Source of the DNA: Mucilaginibacter defluvii
Lineage (GTDB): Bacteria; Bacteroidota; Bacteroidia; Sphingobacteriales; Sphingobacteriaceae
NCBI RefSeq assembly: GCF_039543225.1
Contig: NZ_BAABJI010000002.1
Location: forward strand, 2,046,001 to 2,110,000
Direction of reading: 5' to 3'
Length of the DNA stretch: 64,000 nt
Part shown: positions 44,429-53,462 of the stretch, piece by piece
How the letters are laid out: the number at the start of each line of letters is the position of its first letter
Numbering within the stretch: position 1 is the first letter of the stretch
The notes under the pieces: model-generated
The model's input: the letters and a program-made list of their open reading frames with translations, nothing else
What the model was told of the DNA's origin: nothing
Databases searched by the model: none
Position numbers and translations under genes: made by a program

Positions 44429-47230
44429 ATGGATTATCAATTTAAAGATATTGAGCAGAAATGGCAGCAGTTTTGGGCCGAAAATCAAACATTTAAGGTT
44501 GAAAACAACAGTGCGAAGCCTAAGTATTATGTAATGGACATGTTCCCTTACCCGTCAGGGGCGGGCCTGCATGTTGGGCACCCGCTGGGTTACATCGCGT
44601 CGGACATTTTTGCGCGCTACAAACGCCTGCGCGGTTTTAACGTATTGCACCCGATGGGTTACGATTCGTTTGGCTTACCTGCCGAGCAGTATGCCATACA
44701 AACCGGGCAGCATCCCTCTGTTACTACCGAAGATAACATTGCTACCTACCGCAGGCAATTGGACCAGATCGGTTTCTCGTTCGACTGGAGCCGCGAGGTA
44801 CGCACCAGTTCGCCCGATTATTATAAATGGACGCAGTGGATATTTATGCAGTTGTTCAACTCCTGGTATAACAAATCTGCCGACAAGGCCGAAAGTATCG
44901 AAAAGCTGGTTCAGCATTTTGAAACATCCGGCTCCAAAGGCATTGATGCCGTAAGCGATGAAGATATCTTAACTTTTACTGCCGACGAGTGGAAGGCCCT
45001 GCCCCACAAAACACAGCAGGAAGAATTGTTAAAATACCGCCTTACCTACCTGCGCGAAAGCACCGTGAACTGGTGTGCCGCCCTGGGTACTGTTTTGGCG
45101 AACGACGAGGTAAAGGATGGCTTTAGCGAGCGTGGTGGTTACCCTGTTGAACAAAAGAAAATGATGCAGTGGAGCATGCGTATTACCGCCTATGCCGACC
45201 GCCTGTTGCAAGGTTTGGATACCATCGACTGGCCTGAACCACTTAAAGAAATGCAGCGCAACTGGATCGGTAAAAGCACAGGAGCGAGTGTGAGATTTGG
45301 TATAGATAAAACTACGCTCAAATCACCAATCACTGCCGACTATATTGAGGTTTTCACCACCCGTGTTGATACCATTTTTGGTGTTACCTTTTTGGTGATC
45401 GCACCGGAGCATGAATTGGTTGATGCCTTGACCACGCCTGCGCAAAAGGCAGACATTGATGCCTACATCACCCAAACCAAAAAGAAAAGTGAGCTTGACC
45501 GTATGGCCGATACCAAAACCGTATCGGGCGCATTTACGGGCAGCTATGTACTTAACCCATTGAACGGCGAGAAAATACCGGTTTGGATAGCTGATTACGT
45601 GTTGGCCGGTTACGGTACCGGCGCGGTAATGGCGGTGCCATCCGGCGACCAACGGGATTACTTATTCGCTAAGCACTTTAACCTGCCGATAGTACCCATT
45701 ATCGATATACAAAATGTTGAAACCGAAGCCGACCCAACCAAGGAGGGCAAATACATCAACTCGGATTTCATAAACGGGTTAACCTATAAGGAAGCTACGG
45801 CTGCCGTGGTGACCAAATTGGAAGAAGCGGGCGCAGGCAAAGCAAAGGTAAACTTCAGGATGCGGGATGCCATTTTTGGCCGCCAGCGTTACTGGGGTGA
45901 GCCGGTGCCGGTATACTTTAAGGATGGTTTGCCATACCTGATCAGCGAAGCTGAATTACCGTTGCTATTACCTGAAATTGACAAATACCTGCCTACCGAA
46001 ACAGGCGAGCCACCATTAGGCCGTGCAACGGATTGGAAACATCCGGAAGGTGAATATGAACTTAGCACCATGCCGGGCTGGGCAGGTTCAAGCTGGTACT
46101 GGTACCGATATATGGATACCCACAACAATCAGGTATTCGCCTCAAAAGAAGCAATTGAATACTGGAAAGACGTTGACCTGTACATTGGCGGCAGCGAGCA
46201 TGCCACAGGCCACTTGCTATACAGCCGCTTTTGGAACAAATTTTTAAAGGACCTGGGGTTTGTGGTTGAAGAAGAGCCTTTTAAAAAGCTGATAAACCAG
46301 GGGATGATACAAGGCCGTAGTAACTTTGTATATCGTTTAATTGACGAAGAAGGCCGTGGCACAAACACCTTTGTGTCGCACGGATTGTTGGATCAGTATA
46401 AAACATCGCCACTGCACGTGGATGTGAATATTGTTAAGAACGACATTTTAGACTTAGATAAATTTAAAGCGTGGCGACCTGAATTTGCGGATGCAGAATT
46501 TATATTAGAGAATAACAAATACGTGTGCGGACACGAGGTAGAAAAGATGTCGAAACGTTATTATAACGTTGTTAATCCTGATGATATAGCCACTCAATAC
46601 GGTGCCGACACACTGCGTATGTACGAAATGTTCCTCGGTCCGCTGGAGCAGAGCAAGCCATGGAACACCAACGGTATTGAAGGTGTGTTCAAGTTCCTGC
46701 GTAAATTCTGGCGCTTGTTTCACGATGAGCAGTGGAATTTTCGCGTAACGGATGAAGCGCCGAGCAAGCCCGAGCTGAAAGCGTTACATAAGATCATCCG
46801 CAAGGTTGAAGAAGATATTGAGCGCTTCTCGTTCAACACATCGGTATCCAGCTTCATGATAGCCGTTAACGAACTTACCGACCTGAAATGCAGTAAGCGT
46901 GCTATTTTGCAGGATCTGGTGATTATACTGGCGCCATACGCTCCGCATATCACCGAAGAGCTTTGGGCGTTGCTGGGTAATCCGGCCGGCTCCTTATCAT
47001 ACGCCGCTTACCCGGTGTTCAACCCGGAATATCTTGTTGAGGATGAATTTGCTTACCCGATATCCATAAACGGTAAAACAAAGATGAACCTGAACATATC
47101 GCTTAGTTTGGATCAAAAGGACGTGGAAGCCTTTGTGCTTGCAAACGCCGATGTTCAGAAATACCTTGACGGTAAAACGCCTAAAAAGCTCATCGTAGTA
47201 AAAGGAAGAATAGTAAATATTGTGGTGTAA
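44429..47230 (+). CDS. leuS: Leucyl-tRNA synthetase
   Basis: 933 aa. Class I signatures HVGHPLGY (HIGH, residues ~49-56) and EKMSKRYYN (KMSKS) are present, with the CP1 editing domain ([43 protein letters not shown]) and the [11 protein letters not shown] catalytic segment. An extra insert around residues 150-200 ([19 protein letters not shown]...) is seen in Bacteroidetes enzymes. ATG at 44429 ([10 protein letters not shown]) chosen over a TTG at 44393. Confidence 0.96.
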   Translation: MDYQFKDIEQKWQQFWAENQTFKVENNSAKPKYYVMDMFPYPSGAGLHVGHPLGYIASDIFARYKRLRGFNVLHPMGYDSFGLPAEQYAIQTGQHPSVTTEDNIATYRRQLDQIGFSFDWSREVRTSSPDYYKWTQWIFMQLFNSWYNKSADKAESIEKLVQHFETSGSKGIDAVSDEDILTFTADEWKALPHKTQQEELLKYRLTYLRESTVNWCAALGTVLANDEVKDGFSERGGYPVEQKKMMQWSMRITAYADRLLQGLDTIDWPEPLKEMQRNWIGKSTGASVRFGIDKTTLKSPITADYIEVFTTRVDTIFGVTFLVIAPEHELVDALTTPAQKADIDAYITQTKKKSELDRMADTKTVSGAFTGSYVLNPLNGEKIPVWIADYVLAGYGTGAVMAVPSGDQRDYLFAKHFNLPIVPIIDIQNVETEADPTKEGKYINSDFINGLTYKEATAAVVTKLEEAGAGKAKVNFRMRDAIFGRQRYWGEPVPVYFKDGLPYLISEAELPLLLPEIDKYLPTETGEPPLGRATDWKHPEGEYELSTMPGWAGSSWYWYRYMDTHNNQVFASKEAIEYWKDVDLYIGGSEHATGHLLYSRFWNKFLKDLGFVVEEEPFKKLINQGMIQGRSNFVYRLIDEEGRGTNTFVSHGLLDQYKTSPLHVDVNIVKNDILDLDKFKAWRPEFADAEFILENNKYVCGHEVEKMSKRYYNVVNPDDIATQYGADTLRMYEMFLGPLEQSKPWNTNGIEGVFKFLRKFWRLFHDEQWNFRVTDEAPSKPELKALHKIIRKVEEDIERFSFNTSVSSFMIAVNELTDLKCSKRAILQDLVIILAPYAPHITEELWALLGNPAGSLSYAAYPVFNPEYLVEDEFAYPISINGKTKMNLNISLSLDQKDVEAFVLANADVQKYLDGKTPKKLIVVKGRIVNIVV

Positions 47231-47240
47231 AGCCTCACCC

Positions 47241-47267
47241 AAGCTCTCCTAAAAGAGAGGGGCTTTT
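47241..47267 (+). terminator. Terminator-like hairpin after leuS
   Basis: AAGCTCTCCT pairs with AGAGGGGCTT (nine of ten positions pair, including G-T) followed by TTTT. It is 11 bp past the leuS stop. This sequence type is also a common dispersed hairpin in this group. Confidence 0.55.
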
Positions 47268-47280
47268 GAAAGAAAATTTG

Positions 47281-47354
47281 TGTCATTTCGACGAAGGAGA
47301 AATCTATCGCTTTGCTATTGTAAGCGGACAGATTTCTCCTTCGTCGTAATGACA
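47281..47354. repeat. REP-like long inverted repeat between leuS and mutS-like gene
   Basis: Two 25-nt arms, starting TGTCATTTCGACGAAGG and ending CGTCGTAATGACA, are complementary at 24 of 25 positions with a 24-nt loop, followed on the plus strand by seven T. I know this 'TGTCATTTCGAC...GAGAAATCT' sequence as a frequent intergenic palindrome of Sphingobacteriales. It may also end both convergent transcripts. Confidence 0.75.
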
Positions 47355-47383
47355 TTTTTTTTAGGAAAATAAGTTTATCCTAC

Positions 47384-49186
47384 TCAACCCGCTACGTTAA
47401 TCCCGATCTGTTTGAGCAATAACGATGCGTTAAAGGTTTTGCATTCGCCGTGCTTAAGCTTGTAATCAAACAACATTTCGCCCTCAATTACCTGTATGTC
47501 GAAATAATAGTTGCGCACGTAAGCAGGGTACTTATCTTCGAGCCTTGCAATCTGCAAATCATGCGTTGCCACCATGCCTACCGCGTTTTTGGCTATCAGC
47601 TGCTCAATTACCGCTTTCGAGCCCAGGTATTTATCTACCGAGTTGGTACCCCGCAACATCTCATCTACCAAAAAGAAAACTTTGGGTACGGTGCCTACCG
47701 CTTTAAGCAGCATTTGTAGCCTGTCCAGTTCGGCCTTAAAGGTAGAGGTACTTTCGTTCAGCGAATCCTTAATACGCATATAGCTGAAGATATTTGCTAC
47801 CGATACTTCCATAACATCCGCGCAAACCGGCGCGCCGCATAGCGCCAGCACCGTATTGATACCTATGGTACGTAAAAAGGTGCTTTTACCAGCCATGTTT
47901 GATCCGGTGATGATGTCAACCTTAAACGTATCGAGCAGCTCATAACTGTTCACTACCCTTTTGCCTGGCTGAATAAGCGGATGGCCAATATTTTTAGCGG
48001 CTAACGTGTATGCCTCTCCATCGGCAATCTGGGGCATGGCCCAGTGCGTATAATTAATATGCAGGCTCGCCAGGCTGATGAGTGCTTCATAATCAGCCAG
48101 TACCTCAAAGGCGTCGGCCAGATTTTGCTTGTTGGCACGCTTCCATTCCTCAATGGCGATGATCTGTTTTAAATCCCACAGAAAAAAGATGTTCAGCACC
48201 GCCCCTACCAGCATGTTCAACCTGCTGTTAAACTTATTTATCAGTATGGAAAGTTCCTTTATTTCTGCCGAGGTTTGTTTCTCCTTCAGCTGGTTTGATA
48301 AGCCTGCACAATAGGCTGATTGCCATTGTTCATCCTCGGCCTTTTTAAAAGCCTGCACGTATTTGCCCAGAGTAGCCCCTATTTTGCCAATCACCAGGTC
48401 CGCCTTTTTTATCTGTGCTGCACGTGATGCAACCAGTCCCAAATGCCCAAACACGGCGATAAGCCACAACAGCTTCACTCCAAAATAAGCAGATAACGCG
48501 ATGGCCGCAACCGTTACAAACGGAGCCACGCGGCAATACTTTTTTATCCAGCCTTCGCCCGGCAGATCAAGCGGTATACCCAGGTATTTTACCAGGTTAC
48601 TCAGCTGGGACAGGTCGGTAGTTTTGGCAAACAGCAGCAGGGCCTGCAGTTCCAGCTTCCAGTTACTTTTGCGCGATAGCTCGCGCACGGCTTCCTGACG
48701 TTGTAACATAGTTTGTTTATCAGCAGGCGCACTTAGCCAGCTTGCGAGTTTGTTATTGCCAGGCACCGTAGCCGCACGATTAATCAGATTAAATAATGAC
48801 GCTTTACCGAATATATCCAGATCGGAAGTGTAAAAATGCTTATCGTTACCAAAGCGGTCGCCGTCGTCATACAGGTTGTCGTAATGCGCTATGCTCGCTA
48901 CTTCATTTTCATTAATGCGCACCAGGTCGGTATAATAATCGCGTTCACGCTCAAATTCGCTTTGTCGTTTTACCAGTGCTACAAATACCAATATCAGCAG
49001 GATGGATGTAATGGCTATAACCGCAAAATTATCTATAGCTACGCCAACACTAATGCCTGCAATAAACAAGGCGAAAATGCCCAACCGCATAAGCGAATAT
49101 TTATTAGCCAGCTTTTTAAAACGGTCGGCCTCCGCCTGGGCAATAGCGGCATTTTTGCGATAGGTGTTCAGTATATCCTGCATCAT
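47384..49186 (-). CDS. Membrane-anchored MutS-family ATPase
   Basis: 600 aa. N-terminal hydrophobic pair (LMRLGIFALFIAGISVGVAI, FAVIAITSILLILVFVALV), two more hydrophobic helices near residues 215-250, then the MutS core: lever helices and ATPase with P-loop GSNMAGKSTFLRT, FFLVDEMLRGTNSVDKY and VATHDLQIARLED. The mismatch-recognition domain I is absent and there is no Smr tail. This is not the classical MutS; membrane MutS homologues of this sort occur in Bacteroidetes and Firmicutes with unknown role. ATG at 49186 chosen over a TTG at 49198. Confidence 0.82.
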   Translation of the reverse strand: MMQDILNTYRKNAAIAQAEADRFKKLANKYSLMRLGIFALFIAGISVGVAIDNFAVIAITSILLILVFVALVKRQSEFERERDYYTDLVRINENEVASIAHYDNLYDDGDRFGNDKHFYTSDLDIFGKASLFNLINRAATVPGNNKLASWLSAPADKQTMLQRQEAVRELSRKSNWKLELQALLLFAKTTDLSQLSNLVKYLGIPLDLPGEGWIKKYCRVAPFVTVAAIALSAYFGVKLLWLIAVFGHLGLVASRAAQIKKADLVIGKIGATLGKYVQAFKKAEDEQWQSAYCAGLSNQLKEKQTSAEIKELSILINKFNSRLNMLVGAVLNIFFLWDLKQIIAIEEWKRANKQNLADAFEVLADYEALISLASLHINYTHWAMPQIADGEAYTLAAKNIGHPLIQPGKRVVNSYELLDTFKVDIITGSNMAGKSTFLRTIGINTVLALCGAPVCADVMEVSVANIFSYMRIKDSLNESTSTFKAELDRLQMLLKAVGTVPKVFFLVDEMLRGTNSVDKYLGSKAVIEQLIAKNAVGMVATHDLQIARLEDKYPAYVRNYYFDIQVIEGEMLFDYKLKHGECKTFNASLLLKQIGINVAG

Positions 49187-49249
49187 GGTTGAAAACAAAG
49201 CGGTAAAGTAAAGGCTTTATTTTAAAAATAACGTTATTTGTGCCGTTTT

Positions 49250-49723
49250 ATGAAGATAACGCTTTTAACTGTCGGCAAAACTGAAGACTCCTATTTACGG
49301 GAGGGCATCGAAAAATATGTAAAGCGCCTTAAGCATTACATCAAACTGGAACTGCTCGACCTTGCGGAACTGAAGAACACCAAAGCCTTGTCGCAAGACC
49401 AGCAAAAGGCGCGCGAGGCGGAGATGATCCTTAAAAAAATCACCCCGCTTGATTATGTAATCCTACTGGATGAAAAAGGCAGCGAGCTTACCTCAACCCA
49501 GTTTGCCAATACCATAAACAAGCACATGATAGGCGCGGCAAGTCACCTGGTATTTATTGTTGGCGGGCCTTACGGTTTCGATAGTTCGGTATACCAGCGC
49601 GCTAATGATAAACTATCGCTATCGCGGATGACGTTTTCGCACCAGATGGTACGCTTGTTTTTTATTGAACAACTGTACCGGGCTTTTACAATTATCAAGG
49701 GAGAGCCATATCATCATGAATAA
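49250..49723 (+). CDS. rlmH: 23S rRNA pseudouridine-1915 N3-methyltransferase
   Basis: 157 aa, SPOUT-fold enzyme modifying helix 69 of 23S rRNA. Seen: MKITLLTVGKTEDSYL, LLDEKGSELTSTQFANTI, FIVGGPYGF and LSLSRMTFSHQMVRLFFIEQLYRAFTI. Length is exactly the usual size. ATG at 49250 (MKIT) chosen over an in-frame start at 49238. Confidence 0.95.
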   Translation: MKITLLTVGKTEDSYLREGIEKYVKRLKHYIKLELLDLAELKNTKALSQDQQKAREAEMILKKITPLDYVILLDEKGSELTSTQFANTINKHMIGAASHLVFIVGGPYGFDSSVYQRANDKLSLSRMTFSHQMVRLFFIEQLYRAFTIIKGEPYHHE

Positions 49724-49793
49724 GTATAACTGAAACATTTGAGGCCGTTTGAGTATTAAAAAATAAATTCAGAGACCATTAATTTGCAGAAAC

Positions 49794-50714
49794 ATGGGCG
49801 CAGGGCACGATCATTCGCATCATCATCACGATCATAGCGTAAAGCTTGATCATCTGAATAAGGCATTCATTTGGGGTATAGCCCTTAACATAACCTTTGT
49901 TGTGGTTGAGGCTATAGCGGGTTTGTACAGCGGCTCTTTAGCTTTATTGACAGATGCCGGCCACAACCTGAGCGATGTTGCCAGTTTAGCATTGGCCTTA
50001 CTGGCATATAAACTTACAAAAGTTAACAGTAACAAGGTGTATACTTACGGCTACAAGCGTTCAACCATACTGGTTTCCTTTTTTAACGCGGTAATATTAT
50101 TTGCGGCCATCGGCGTTATTGTTTACGAGGCCATTGAGCGCTTTACCCAACCGCAAGCCATAGCCGGCGATACCATTATTTGGGTAGCGCTTACCGGCAT
50201 AGCCATTAACGGCTTTACCGCCTGGCTTTTTATGAAGGATAAGGAAAAAGATCTCAACGTAAAAGGCGCCTATATGCATATGGCGATTGATGCATTGGTA
50301 TCATTAGGTGTTGTGCTATCGGGCGTTGTAATTGCTTATACCGGCTGGTTTTGGCTGGATAGCGCCGTCAGCATTATTATCGCTATAGTAATATTGGTTG
50401 GTACCTGGGGACTGTTTAAAGATAGCTTGCGTTTAGAGATGGATGGCGTACCCAAGGATATGGATCTTACTGCTATTAAGGCCGAACTGTTAAAAGCCGA
50501 TGGTGTAGTAGATATTCACCACGTACATGTGTGGGCCTTAAGTACTACAGAAAATGCGTTGACCGCCCACCTGGTTATTACCCCGGAAGCTGTTGACCGT
50601 TTTGATAAAATTAAACATGACCTGCGGCACCGGCTGGAGCACCTGGACATAAACCACAGCACCTTTGAGCCGGAGTTTAGCGAAAAGAAATGCGACGAAC
50701 CGCAATGCTGCTAA
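49794..50714 (+). CDS. Cation diffusion facilitator (zinc/cobalt exporter, CzcD-like)
   Basis: 306 aa, inner-membrane proton-coupled metal exporter. N-terminus is His-rich (AGHDHSHHHHDHS), six helices follow, with the metal-site patterns LTDAGHNLSDVASLA (HxxxD) in TM2 and MAIDALVSLGVV (HxxxD near MHMAID) in TM5, and a cytoplasmic C-terminal domain (DIHHVHVWALS) ending with CDEPQCC. Zinc, cobalt or cadmium are likely substrates. Confidence 0.92.
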   Translation: MGAGHDHSHHHHDHSVKLDHLNKAFIWGIALNITFVVVEAIAGLYSGSLALLTDAGHNLSDVASLALALLAYKLTKVNSNKVYTYGYKRSTILVSFFNAVILFAAIGVIVYEAIERFTQPQAIAGDTIIWVALTGIAINGFTAWLFMKDKEKDLNVKGAYMHMAIDALVSLGVVLSGVVIAYTGWFWLDSAVSIIIAIVILVGTWGLFKDSLRLEMDGVPKDMDLTAIKAELLKADGVVDIHHVHVWALSTTENALTAHLVITPEAVDRFDKIKHDLRHRLEHLDINHSTFEPEFSEKKCDEPQCC

Positions 50715-50717
50715 ATT

Positions 50718-50754
50718 AAATAGCCGCCGCCGATATTATCAGCAGCGGCTATTT
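50718..50754. terminator. Bidirectional terminator
   Basis: AAATAGCCGC and GCGGCTATTT form a perfect 10-bp stem with T-rich and A-rich flanks, between the convergent CDF and DUF5606 genes. Confidence 0.7.
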
Positions 50755-50768
50755 TAATAAGTTATCAA

Positions 50769-51275
50769 TTACTCAGCCTTTTTTGCTTTTGCTTTTTTGA
50801 CTTTTGGTTTTTCTTCTGCGGCAGCCTCAACACCTTCGTTTTCTGCTTCAGCTACGGGCGCTTCTTCAGTAACCGGTTCTGCGGCGGTTGGCTCAGCCTC
50901 GTTGAATTGCGGCAGATCTTTCAGGAGGTTAAACCATGATACGATCTTTTTCATATCTGAAGCATAAACCTTATCCTCATCATGATCAGGCGCTACTTCT
51001 CTGAAATATTCGCGCAGCTTTTTACCATCGGCCTTTGCATCCGGCGGAGTTCCCGCCGTTTTCATACGCTCAAAAATATCTTTAAGCTTAATATCATCAT
51101 CCAAACCAAAAACGGTAATCTCCTCTAAAGCCGCCAGTTTAGCGGTTGATAGGTTGGCTACCAGTTTAGTTTTTTGCGCATCAAGGCTTTCCAGTATAAA
51201 ACCGGTTTTGTTTTGCGCCAGGGCTTTCCATAAACCCGGCTTGCCTGATACCGCTACTATTCCGTATAAATTCAT
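50769..51275 (-). CDS. DUF5606 protein
   Basis: 168 aa. The N-terminal 130 residues (MNLYGIVAVSGKPGLWKALAQNKTGFILESLDAQKTKLVA) match the DUF5606 pattern I recall from Bacteroidetes; the tail from residue ~125 is low-complexity, Glu/Ala then Lys-rich (KPKVKKAKAKKAE), like nucleic-acid-binding tails. Function unknown. The gap to the next gene holds a repeat. Confidence 0.78.
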   Translation of the reverse strand: MNLYGIVAVSGKPGLWKALAQNKTGFILESLDAQKTKLVANLSTAKLAALEEITVFGLDDDIKLKDIFERMKTAGTPPDAKADGKKLREYFREVAPDHDEDKVYASDMKKIVSWFNLLKDLPQFNEAEPTAAEPVTEEAPVAEAENEGVEAAAEEKPKVKKAKAKKAE

Positions 51276-51280
51276 ATGTT

Positions 51281-51374
51281 GGTGATTGGAGATCGGAGAT
51301 TAGTGATTAGTAGTTGGAGATTGGTAGTTTGTACTTTAATTACTGATCACTGACCACTAACCTCTGATCACTAA
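51281..51374. repeat. Degenerate GATTAG/GATCACTGA repeat with internal inverted symmetry
   Basis: The left part repeats GATTAGTGATTAGTAGTTGGAGATT; the right part is TGATCACTGACCACTAACC-type, the same in inverse complement. It reads like the short dispersed tandem repeats of this group. No gene is seen in it. Confidence 0.55.
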
Positions 51375-51375
51375 A

Positions 51376-51837
51376 TTATTCCTCTATTACTTCAATAGTT
51401 GTTATTTTATCGCCCTGGCGGATGTCGTCAACTACGTCAACGTTCTCTATAACTTTACCAAAGCAGGTATGGTTACGATCAAGGTGCGCGGTGTTTGTGC
51501 GGCTGTGGCAGATAAAAAATTGTGAGCTGCCGGTGTTACGGCCCGCGTGTGCCATTGAAAGTACACCACGATCATGGTATTGATTTTCGCCGGTCAATTC
51601 GCAATCAATATGGTAACCTGCACCGCCGGTACCTGCCCTGTTAGCTGTTGCTGCGTCTTTTGAGAACGGGCAGCCACCCTGTACCACAAAGTTAGGGATA
51701 ACACGGTGAAAGGCTATACCATCATAAAAGCCCTCTTTGGCCAGTTTTTTAAAATTAGCTACTGTATTAGGTGCATCATTGTCGTAAAACTCTACGGTCA
51801 TGTTACCCTTTTCGGTTTTAATTATCGCTTTACTCAT
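51376..51837 (-). CDS. Peptidyl-prolyl cis-trans isomerase (cyclophilin type)
   Basis: 153 aa, cytoplasmic cyclophilin. Seen: FYDGIAFHRVIPNFVVQGGCP with the catalytic FHR, GVLSMAHAGRNTGSSQFFICH with the QFFIC strand, and FGKVIENVDVVDDI. ATG at 51837 (MSKAIIKTEKG) chosen; an upstream start would add 41 residues encoded by the AT-rich region. A TACCTTTG box at 51864-51857 is a good Bacteroidetes -7 element 20 bp upstream. Confidence 0.93.
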   Translation of the reverse strand: MSKAIIKTEKGNMTVEFYDNDAPNTVANFKKLAKEGFYDGIAFHRVIPNFVVQGGCPFSKDAATANRAGTGGAGYHIDCELTGENQYHDRGVLSMAHAGRNTGSSQFFICHSRTNTAHLDRNHTCFGKVIENVDVVDDIRQGDKITTIEVIEE

Positions 51838-51856
51838 CTCTTTACTAAATAGTTTG

Positions 51857-51864
51857 CAAAGGTA
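51857..51864 (-). promoter_or_regulatory. -7 promoter element of the peptidyl-prolyl isomerase gene
   Basis: TACCTTTG on the minus strand matches TAnnTTTG exactly. A clear TTG at the usual 19-bp distance is not seen. Confidence 0.45.
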
Positions 51865-51870
51865 GTAAAA

Positions 51871-52106
51871 AAGGGGGAAGGGTAAAGAGGTGAAAACGGA
51901 AAGGTGGTTGTTAAAGGCGAAAGCTGAAAGGCAAAAGCGGAAAGACCAAAACAAATACAATGACTATTGCCCAATGACTAATGACCACCAACAATTGACA
52001 ATCAAATTATTCGTTACATTTGAATATGAACGCACGCCAAAAAAAGCTTTCACCTTTCTGCTTTCCCCTTTCAGCTTTCACCCTTCGCCTTTCGCCTTTC
52101 ATCTTT
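51871..52106. repeat. Paired purine-rich and pyrimidine-rich repeats
   Basis: Purine-rich units such as GGCGAAAGCTGAAAGGC (51871-51946) and pyrimidine-rich CTTTCAGCTTTCACCCTTCGCC (52045-52106) are inverse copies of one another, about 100 bp apart. The second block runs into the coding frame of the exported protein that starts at 52026 and encodes its KLSPFCFPLSAFTLRLSPF stretch. Confidence 0.55.
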
Positions 52107-53366
52107 AAGTTTTCTGCTATAATCGTATTTCTGCTTTCTGATTTCAGCTTAAACATAGCCAAGGCGTCATCATTGCTTATACCGATGGATGAGGAGCAGA
52201 AGGATCATCTAAAATCATACGGAATAGCTTTTTGGATTTTGCAAAACGGCGGCGAGGTTAACTGGTTGCTTAATTACCGTGGCGGCAGTTTTATGATGGC
52301 TTACAGCCAGAAAACCGAGGCTGAATGCAAAATTCGCGGCGTAAGCTACCAAGTTATTGCCGATGCAGCAGCAACCGGCATACTTAGCGAGGTGAGCGAT
52401 CCATCAGTCAATATGGATGTGGTTAAGCTGCAAAAGCCACCCAAGATAGCGGTGTACTCGCCCAAGAGTAAACTACCGTGGGATGATGCCGTTACCATGG
52501 TGCTTAAATATGCCGAGATACCCTATACCGTTATTTATGATGAGGAGGTTATTAAAGGCGAGCTGCCCAAGTATGACTGGCTTCACCTGCACCACGAGGA
52601 CTTCACCGGTCAGTTCAGCAAATTTTACGGCGCCTACCGGTATGAGCAATGGTACGTTAATGATGTAACCACGCAGCAGGCCACGGCGAAAAAGCTGGGC
52701 TTTAACAAAGTGTCCAAAATGAAGCTGGCCGTGGCGCAAAATATACAGAACTTTTGCGCCGGTGGCGGTTTTTTATTTGCCATGTGCGCCGGTACCGATA
52801 CATTCGACATAGCGCTATCTGCCGCCGGGACAGATATTTGCGAGGCGATGTTTGATGGCGACGGTGCTGACCGAGCCGCACAAAGCAAGCTGGATTTCAG
52901 CAAAACTTTCGCCTTTCAGAATTTCAGGCTGGATATGAACCCGATCTCGCACCAGTTCAGCAATATTGATGTGAGCCAAACGCGGATGGTTGAGCGGAGC
53001 AAGGACTTTTTTACTTTATTTGATTTTTCGGCAAAGTATGATGTGGTTCCCAGCATGCTGACGCAAAACCATGATAAAGTGATCAAAGGCTTTATGGGCC
53101 TCACTACCGCTTACAACAAAGGTGTGCTAAAGCCCGGCGTTACCATTATGGGCGAAATGAAAACCGCTAACGAAGCCCGCTACATACACGGCGAATATGG
53201 CAAAGGCCAATGGACATTTTACGGTGGCCACGATCCGGAAGATTACCAGCACGCCGTAGGTGACCCACCAACCGACCTGAAACTACATCCTAACTCGCCA
53301 GGTTACCGATTAATCCTGAATAATGTGCTATTTCCGGCAGCGAATAAGAAGAAGCAAAAGACATAG
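52026..53366 (+). CDS. Exported protein of unknown function, sometimes annotated 'asparagine synthetase B'
   Basis: 446 aa. The N-terminus has a hydrophobic segment (KFSAIIVFLLSDFSLNIAKA) after about 25 residues encoded by a simple repeat, so it is probably a signal peptide. The rest reads LLIPMDEEQKDHLKSYGIAFWILQNGGEVNWLLNYRGG, then KLPWDDAVTMVLKYAEIPYTVIYDEEVI and FCAGGGFLFAMCAGTDTFDIALSAAG, where the Cys after a G-rich strand resembles the nucleophile elbow of class I glutamine amidotransferase-like folds. No synthetase domain is present. Bacteroidetes genomes carry homologues labelled asparagine synthetase B; I judge that label unsupported. Confidence 0.72.
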   Translation: MNARQKKLSPFCFPLSAFTLRLSPFIFKFSAIIVFLLSDFSLNIAKASSLLIPMDEEQKDHLKSYGIAFWILQNGGEVNWLLNYRGGSFMMAYSQKTEAECKIRGVSYQVIADAAATGILSEVSDPSVNMDVVKLQKPPKIAVYSPKSKLPWDDAVTMVLKYAEIPYTVIYDEEVIKGELPKYDWLHLHHEDFTGQFSKFYGAYRYEQWYVNDVTTQQATAKKLGFNKVSKMKLAVAQNIQNFCAGGGFLFAMCAGTDTFDIALSAAGTDICEAMFDGDGADRAAQSKLDFSKTFAFQNFRLDMNPISHQFSNIDVSQTRMVERSKDFFTLFDFSAKYDVVPSMLTQNHDKVIKGFMGLTTAYNKGVLKPGVTIMGEMKTANEARYIHGEYGKGQWTFYGGHDPEDYQHAVGDPPTDLKLHPNSPGYRLILNNVLFPAANKKKQKT

Positions 53367-53462
53367 TGGAGTGAGAGTCAGGAGTTAAGAAGTAAGAGTT
53401 AAGACAAATATTCATTAAATCTTCTTAACTTTTGATTCTTAATTCTTGAATCTTAAGAAAAT

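Noticed and set aside
52026..53366. Asparagine synthetase B
   Set aside because: No N-terminal Cys2 glutaminase domain or synthetase PP-loop is visible; only a loosely GATase-like strand-Cys pattern.
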